Positions 7,330 through 9,581 of a stretch of 9,581 nt of DNA are shown in pieces (positions within the stretch are counted from its first letter, which is position 1; each line of letters begins with the position of its first letter). The notes below the pieces were generated by a model. That model saw nothing but the letters and a program-made list of their open reading frames with translations. It ran no database searches and was not told the origin of the DNA. Made by a program: the position numbers and the translations under genes. This stretch comes from Bacteroidales bacterium UBA6408. GTDB taxonomy: Bacteria > Bacteroidota > Bacteroidia > Bacteroidales > UBA932. The DNA lies in contig DJPQ01000024.1 in the NCBI GenBank assembly GCA_002439805.1, positions 1-9,581 on the forward strand. The letters are read 5' to 3'.

Positions 7330-9066
7330 ATGAAATACACAAGGGTATTCCGTCCTAAATTCTTCCATTTGTTTCAGAAGGGACGGTACAGCAGGGAGAG
7401 GTTCGTCTCGGATCTCATCGCGGGAATCATCGTGGGCATCATCGCCCTCCCGCTCGCAATCGCATTCGGAATCGCCAGCGGCGTGACCCCTCAGCAGGGA
7501 CTTATCACGGCAATCGTGGCCGGCTTCCTGATTTCGGTCTTCGGAGGGTCGCGCTTCCTCATCGGGGGACCCACGGGGGCCTTCATCGTCATCGTCGCCG
7601 GAATCGTCGGGCAGTACGGGATGGCCGGGCTTACGGTCGCGACGATTATGGCGGGCGTCATATTGGTCGTGATGGGCTTCTGCCGGCTCGGGACCATATT
7701 CCATTTCATTCCATATCCCATCGTCGTCGGCTTCACCAGCGGCATCGCCCTCACGATTTTTTCGACGCAGATGAAGGATTTCTTCGGTCTAACGGATGTT
7801 TCCGTTCCGGCCGGATTCGTACCTGAGTGGATTTGCTATTTTCAGAACATCGGGAATATCAACTGGTTGGAGACGGTGCTCAGCGCGGGATGCCTTGCCG
7901 CGATAATTCTCTGGAACCGTTTCGGCAGCGGGAGGATTCCGGGGGCGCTTATTGCCCTGCTGCTCGGAACTGCGGTCTCCGTGCTTCTTCATCGTTTCTG
8001 CGGAATCGAGTTCGCGACGATAGGCTCCAAGTTTCCCGAACTTGCAGATGGAATCCCTCTTCCCAGGCCTACGATGCCGGACCTGAGCTTCGACGACGTG
8101 AAGAATCTGGTGTCTCCGGCATTCACGATTGCAATTCTCTGCGCCATCGAGTCGCTGCTTGCGGCCATGGTAGCCGACGGAGTCACAGGAAAGCAGCATG
8201 ACTCCAACACTGAACTCATAGGGCAGGGGATAGCGAATATAATTACTCCGCTTTTCGGCGGCATTCCTGCCACCGGGGCGCTTGCAAGGACGATGGCGAG
8301 CATAAACAACGGCGCAAGGACATCCGTGGCGGGCATCGTGCACGCGGTGGTGCTTCTGCTGATTTATCTCTTCCTGATGCCCTATGCGGTCTATATCCCG
8401 CTCGCCTGCCTCGCCTCGATTCTCGTGGTCGTGGCCTACAACATGAGCGAATGGCGCACCTTCCGCTACCTTCTGAAGGGCGAGGCCCCAGATGTGGCGG
8501 TGCTTCTCATCACCTTTTTCCTCACCGTAATAGTCGATTTGACGGTGGCGATTGAGGTCGGGGTGCTTCTGGCCATTGTGCTGTTCGTAAGGCGTATGAT
8601 GCAGACATCGAGCATCGAGGTTCTCAATCAGGCGAAGCTCGCCGCAACGGAGGACGATGAGAAGGCCAATCTTGAGGATACGGAATATCTCGACGTCCAC
8701 AAGGGTGTGGAGGTGTATGAAATCAACGGACCTTATTTCTTTGGTCTGGCCGCCCAGTCGGAAGAGCTCGAACAGCGGAACAAGGCAGATACCTGCGTCA
8801 AGATTATCCGTATGAGAAAGGTTCCGTTCATAGATTCCACCGGAGTCAAGAACCTGAGGAATGTCTGCGACATGGCCCGGAAGAGGGGAGTTCGAGTCAT
8901 CCTCTCCGGTGTCCGTCCCCGCGTGATGCACACCCTCGAAAAGTTCGGCGTCGATAAGGAACTCGGCCGCGAGAACATCTACGACCACATCATCCCCGCC
9001 CTCGCCGCCGCCAACTTCATCGCGGACAACAACAAAGAGAGCCGCAGGGCAAATGCGGCTCTCTGA
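7330..9066 (+). CDS. SulP (SLC26) family anion transporter with C-terminal STAS domain
   Basis: This 578-residue inner-membrane transporter belongs to the SulP family, whose members carry sulfate, bicarbonate or dicarboxylates with Na+ or H+. After a short basic N-terminus, the family signature ALPLAIAFGIASGV starts near residue 38, followed by GGSRFLIGGPTGAF. A long run of hydrophobic segments continues to about 430 and includes the conserved LFGGIPATGALARTMASINN region. A linker then leads to a STAS domain (about 457-560) with FIDSTG at 500-505, the loop that is often a phosphorylation or nucleotide-sensing site in this fold. Length and order are normal for bacterial members such as DauA or BicA. 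The substrate cannot be read from the sequence, and neighbours give no clue such as a carbonic anhydrase or sulfate-assimilation gene. The last ten codons and the stop fall in a perfect hairpin. Confidence 0.93.
   Translation: MKYTRVFRPKFFHLFQKGRYSRERFVSDLIAGIIVGIIALPLAIAFGIASGVTPQQGLITAIVAGFLISVFGGSRFLIGGPTGAFIVIVAGIVGQYGMAGLTVATIMAGVILVVMGFCRLGTIFHFIPYPIVVGFTSGIALTIFSTQMKDFFGLTDVSVPAGFVPEWICYFQNIGNINWLETVLSAGCLAAIILWNRFGSGRIPGALIALLLGTAVSVLLHRFCGIEFATIGSKFPELADGIPLPRPTMPDLSFDDVKNLVSPAFTIAILCAIESLLAAMVADGVTGKQHDSNTELIGQGIANIITPLFGGIPATGALARTMASINNGARTSVAGIVHAVVLLLIYLFLMPYAVYIPLACLASILVVVAYNMSEWRTFRYLLKGEAPDVAVLLITFFLTVIVDLTVAIEVGVLLAIVLFVRRMMQTSSIEVLNQAKLAATEDDEKANLEDTEYLDVHKGVEVYEINGPYFFGLAAQSEELEQRNKADTCVKIIRMRKVPFIDSTGVKNLRNVCDMARKRGVRVILSGVRPRVMHTLEKFGVDKELGRENIYDHIIPALAAANFIADNNKESRRANAAL
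9036..9064. terminator. Perfect 11-bp hairpin over the SulP stop codon, likely terminator
   Basis: AGAGAGCCGCA (9036-9046) pairs fully with TGCGGCTCTCT (9054-9064) around a 7-base loop. The plus strand has no T run after it. On the minus strand it is followed by a T-rich TTGTTGTTGT stretch, so it suits minus-strand transcripts coming from the small ORF at 9300-9091 better. It may act for both convergent genes. Confidence 0.55.
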
Positions 9067-9089
9067 CGGGCGGAAAAGAACTTGTCCTG

Positions 9090-9113
9090 ACTATCGCTTA
9101 TTCGAGCGATAGT
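9090..9113. repeat. 9-bp inverted repeat (hairpin) at the stop of the small minus-strand ORF
   Basis: ACTATCGCT (9090-9098) and AGCGATAGT (9105-9113) are perfect complements with a 6-base loop. It contains the TAG stop of the minus-strand ORF. It lacks a T run on either strand, so it may protect transcript 3' ends rather than terminate. Confidence 0.5.
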
Positions 9114-9300
9114 GGGACTTCACATAAATTCTCTTGTTGTTGACATTCCTGAAATGTCCTCTGACAAGAGTCTTTTTGTGAGATACCTTTTCAGACTGTG
9201 TCTCAAGGCATTCTCCCTCGCTTAAATAAATGGTGATATGAATCATATTTCCATGATTAAAAATAAGTTTGGAAACGAGGAGTGGCTTGGAGACGTACAT
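9091..9300 (-). CDS. Small basic hypothetical protein with RGHFRN...VKSHYR tail
   Basis: This is a 69-residue ORF, basic (pI clearly above 9 by residue count), with no signal peptide or membrane segment. I do not know its function. The tail LVRGHFRNVNNKRIYVKSHYR reads like a real protein motif, with two (G/S)H(F/Y)R units about 15 residues apart as in small uncharacterised proteins of bacteria. The first 30 codons are less protein-like and overlap RNA-like structure, so translation could start later, for example at the Met codon at 9246-9244 (MIHITIYLSEGE). A stop lies three codons above the ATG at 9300, so the ORF does not extend upstream. A canonical promoter on this strand (9447-9417) lies about 110 bases ahead, and a strong hairpin near 9036-9064 could end its transcript. 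It converges with the SulP gene. Confidence 0.5.
   Translation of the reverse strand: MYVSKPLLVSKLIFNHGNMIHITIYLSEGECLETQSEKVSHKKTLVRGHFRNVNNKRIYVKSHYRSNKR
9131..9177 (+). terminator. Two-part hairpin with T tract, candidate plus-strand terminator after SulP
   Basis: CTCTTGT (9131-9137) pairs with ACAAGAG (9164-9170), and inside it GACATT (9142-9147) pairs with AATGTC (9153-9158). TCTTTTT follows at 9171-9177. This is 65 bases beyond the SulP stop and in the right direction to end that transcript. It overlaps the coding frame of the minus-strand small ORF, so some of the symmetry may be incidental. Confidence 0.45.
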
Positions 9301-9315
9301 CGCCCGTTAAAAACA

Positions 9316-9360
9316 AAATACAGAGCAGAATTTCCTCATGGGAAATTATACTCTGTATTT
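9316..9360 (-). terminator. 17-bp hairpin with U-rich tail in the leader of the small minus-strand ORF
   Basis: The outer stem AAATACAGAG (9316-9325) with CTCTGTATTT (9351-9360) and the inner stem AATTTCC (9329-9335) with GGAAATT (9341-9347) are separated by a 3x3 internal loop. Read on the minus strand, the stem is followed by TGTTTTTAA (9315-9307) and then the ATG at 9300. It could be an attenuator for the small ORF or the 3' end of a short RNA of about 100 bases begun at the promoter near 9417. On the plus strand it also ends in TTT and could stop read-through from SulP. Confidence 0.55.
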
Positions 9361-9416
9361 AATTCATTTCAGCGAGGGAGACTTGCCCTCTCCCAAACTT
9401 AATTCATATCACTTCA

Positions 9417-9447
9417 CAAAGGTAAGCAAAGAAAGTTAAATACAAAA
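9417..9447 (-). promoter_or_regulatory. Bacteroidota-type promoter on the minus strand
   Basis: On the minus strand, TTTTG (9447-9443) is followed 18 bases later by TACCTTTG (9424-9417), a full match to TAnnTTTG. Transcription would begin near 9410 and run through the long hairpin into the small ORF. The -33 part lies within the hairpin that follows the adenylyltransferase gene. Confidence 0.65.
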
Positions 9448-9465
9448 TGTTTTTGTAACTTTTTT
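9433..9465. terminator. Bulged hairpin with T tract beyond the nadD-like gene
   Basis: AAGTT (9433-9437) pairs with AACTT (9457-9461), and ACAAAA (9442-9447) with TTTTGT (9451-9456), around a three-base loop with a four-base bulge. The plus strand then has a T run; the minus strand reads CTTTCTTTG. It is a weak, AT-rich candidate terminator for the gene ending at 9477 and may work both ways. Confidence 0.35.
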
Positions 9466-9476
9466 AGATAACTTTT

Positions 9477-9581
9477 TTACATTAAAAGCGTTGAGACATC
9501 TTTGCCGGAGGCGAGGGCTTCGCGGATTTGGGTGGAGGAGACGGGGACGAGCGGCATATCGATGAGCCTTATGCGGTAGCG
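9477..9581 (-). CDS. nadD: C-terminal end of a nicotinate-nucleotide adenylyltransferase-like protein, partial
   Basis: Only the last 34 codons are in the window; the start lies beyond 9581. The residues MPLVPVSSTQIREALASGKD carry the SSTxIR motif that closes the nucleotide-binding site in NadD and related nucleotidyltransferases. NadD transfers AMP from ATP to nicotinate mononucleotide in NAD synthesis. The protein ends soon after this motif (DVSTLLM), shorter than the usual tail, where a few more turns such as LVPxxVxxYI are common. Another nucleotidyltransferase with the same motif cannot be excluded from so short a piece. Confidence 0.7.
   Translation of the reverse strand, partial: RYRIRLIDMPLVPVSSTQIREALASGKDVSTLLM

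Noticed and set aside
7142..7330. 62-codon plus-strand frame between the nuclease-like and SulP genes
   Set aside because: It overlaps the end of the preceding gene out of frame and spans the -7 box and hairpin, with no protein-like pattern.
6988..7704. 238-codon minus-strand frame across the nuclease-like and SulP genes
   Set aside because: Composition is low-complexity Asp/Arg/His-rich as expected for the reverse of GC-rich codons, with no motif.
7789..8988. 399-codon minus-strand frame inside the SulP gene
   Set aside because: It is antisense to well-conserved transporter and STAS sequence and has no family resemblance.
1..9581. CRISPR array, tRNA or rRNA genes
   Set aside because: No regularly spaced repeats, cloverleaf or rRNA-like sequence were found on reading the window.

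Overview
The window looks like chromosomal DNA from a member of the Bacteroidales (phylum Bacteroidota). The evidence is four promoters of the Bacteroidota type (TAnnTTTG -7 boxes at 3272, 6347, 7245 and, on the minus strand, 9424-9417), almost no Shine-Dalgarno sites, a Bacteroidota-style TonB-dependent receptor plug, and moderately GC-rich genes separated by AT-rich gaps. Genus cannot be fixed from this sequence.

Layout. 1-3054 (+) is the type I restriction endonuclease subunit HsdR, open at the left edge; its hsdM/hsdS partners are not in the window. One base beyond its stop, on the minus strand, lies the C-terminal remnant of a phosphodiester-glycosidase-like (DUF2233-type) protein (3056-3255). 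3249-3772 is a long regulatory leader: a promoter, an FMN riboswitch with an unusually long P6 arm, an intrinsic terminator as expression platform, and two tiny overlapping ORFs. It leads to a TonB-dependent outer-membrane receptor (3773-6304). Next come a secreted protein related to DNA/RNA non-specific endonucleases but lacking the catalytic segment (6409-7185) and a SulP anion transporter with a STAS domain (7330-9066). The right end holds a hairpin-rich stretch with a small minus-strand ORF (9091-9300) and the 3' end of a nicotinate-nucleotide adenylyltransferase-like gene (9477-9581, minus).

How they work together. The strongest functional link is the FMN riboswitch plus terminator in front of a single TonB-dependent receptor with no SusD partner. 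When FMN is plentiful the transcript should end at about 3606; when FMN is scarce the receptor should be made. This predicts an outer-membrane receptor for riboflavin or another flavin. The nuclease-like gene and the SulP gene each have their own promoter and show no clear link to flavins. The HsdR gene next to a beheaded gene suggests that the restriction locus sits at a remodelled site.

The other items worth attention are the deletion of the active site in the nuclease-like protein and a leader on the minus strand (about 9300-9424). That leader carries a 17-bp hairpin with a U-rich tail and two 11-nt segments complementary to the downstream ORF, arranged as a possible pseudoknot.
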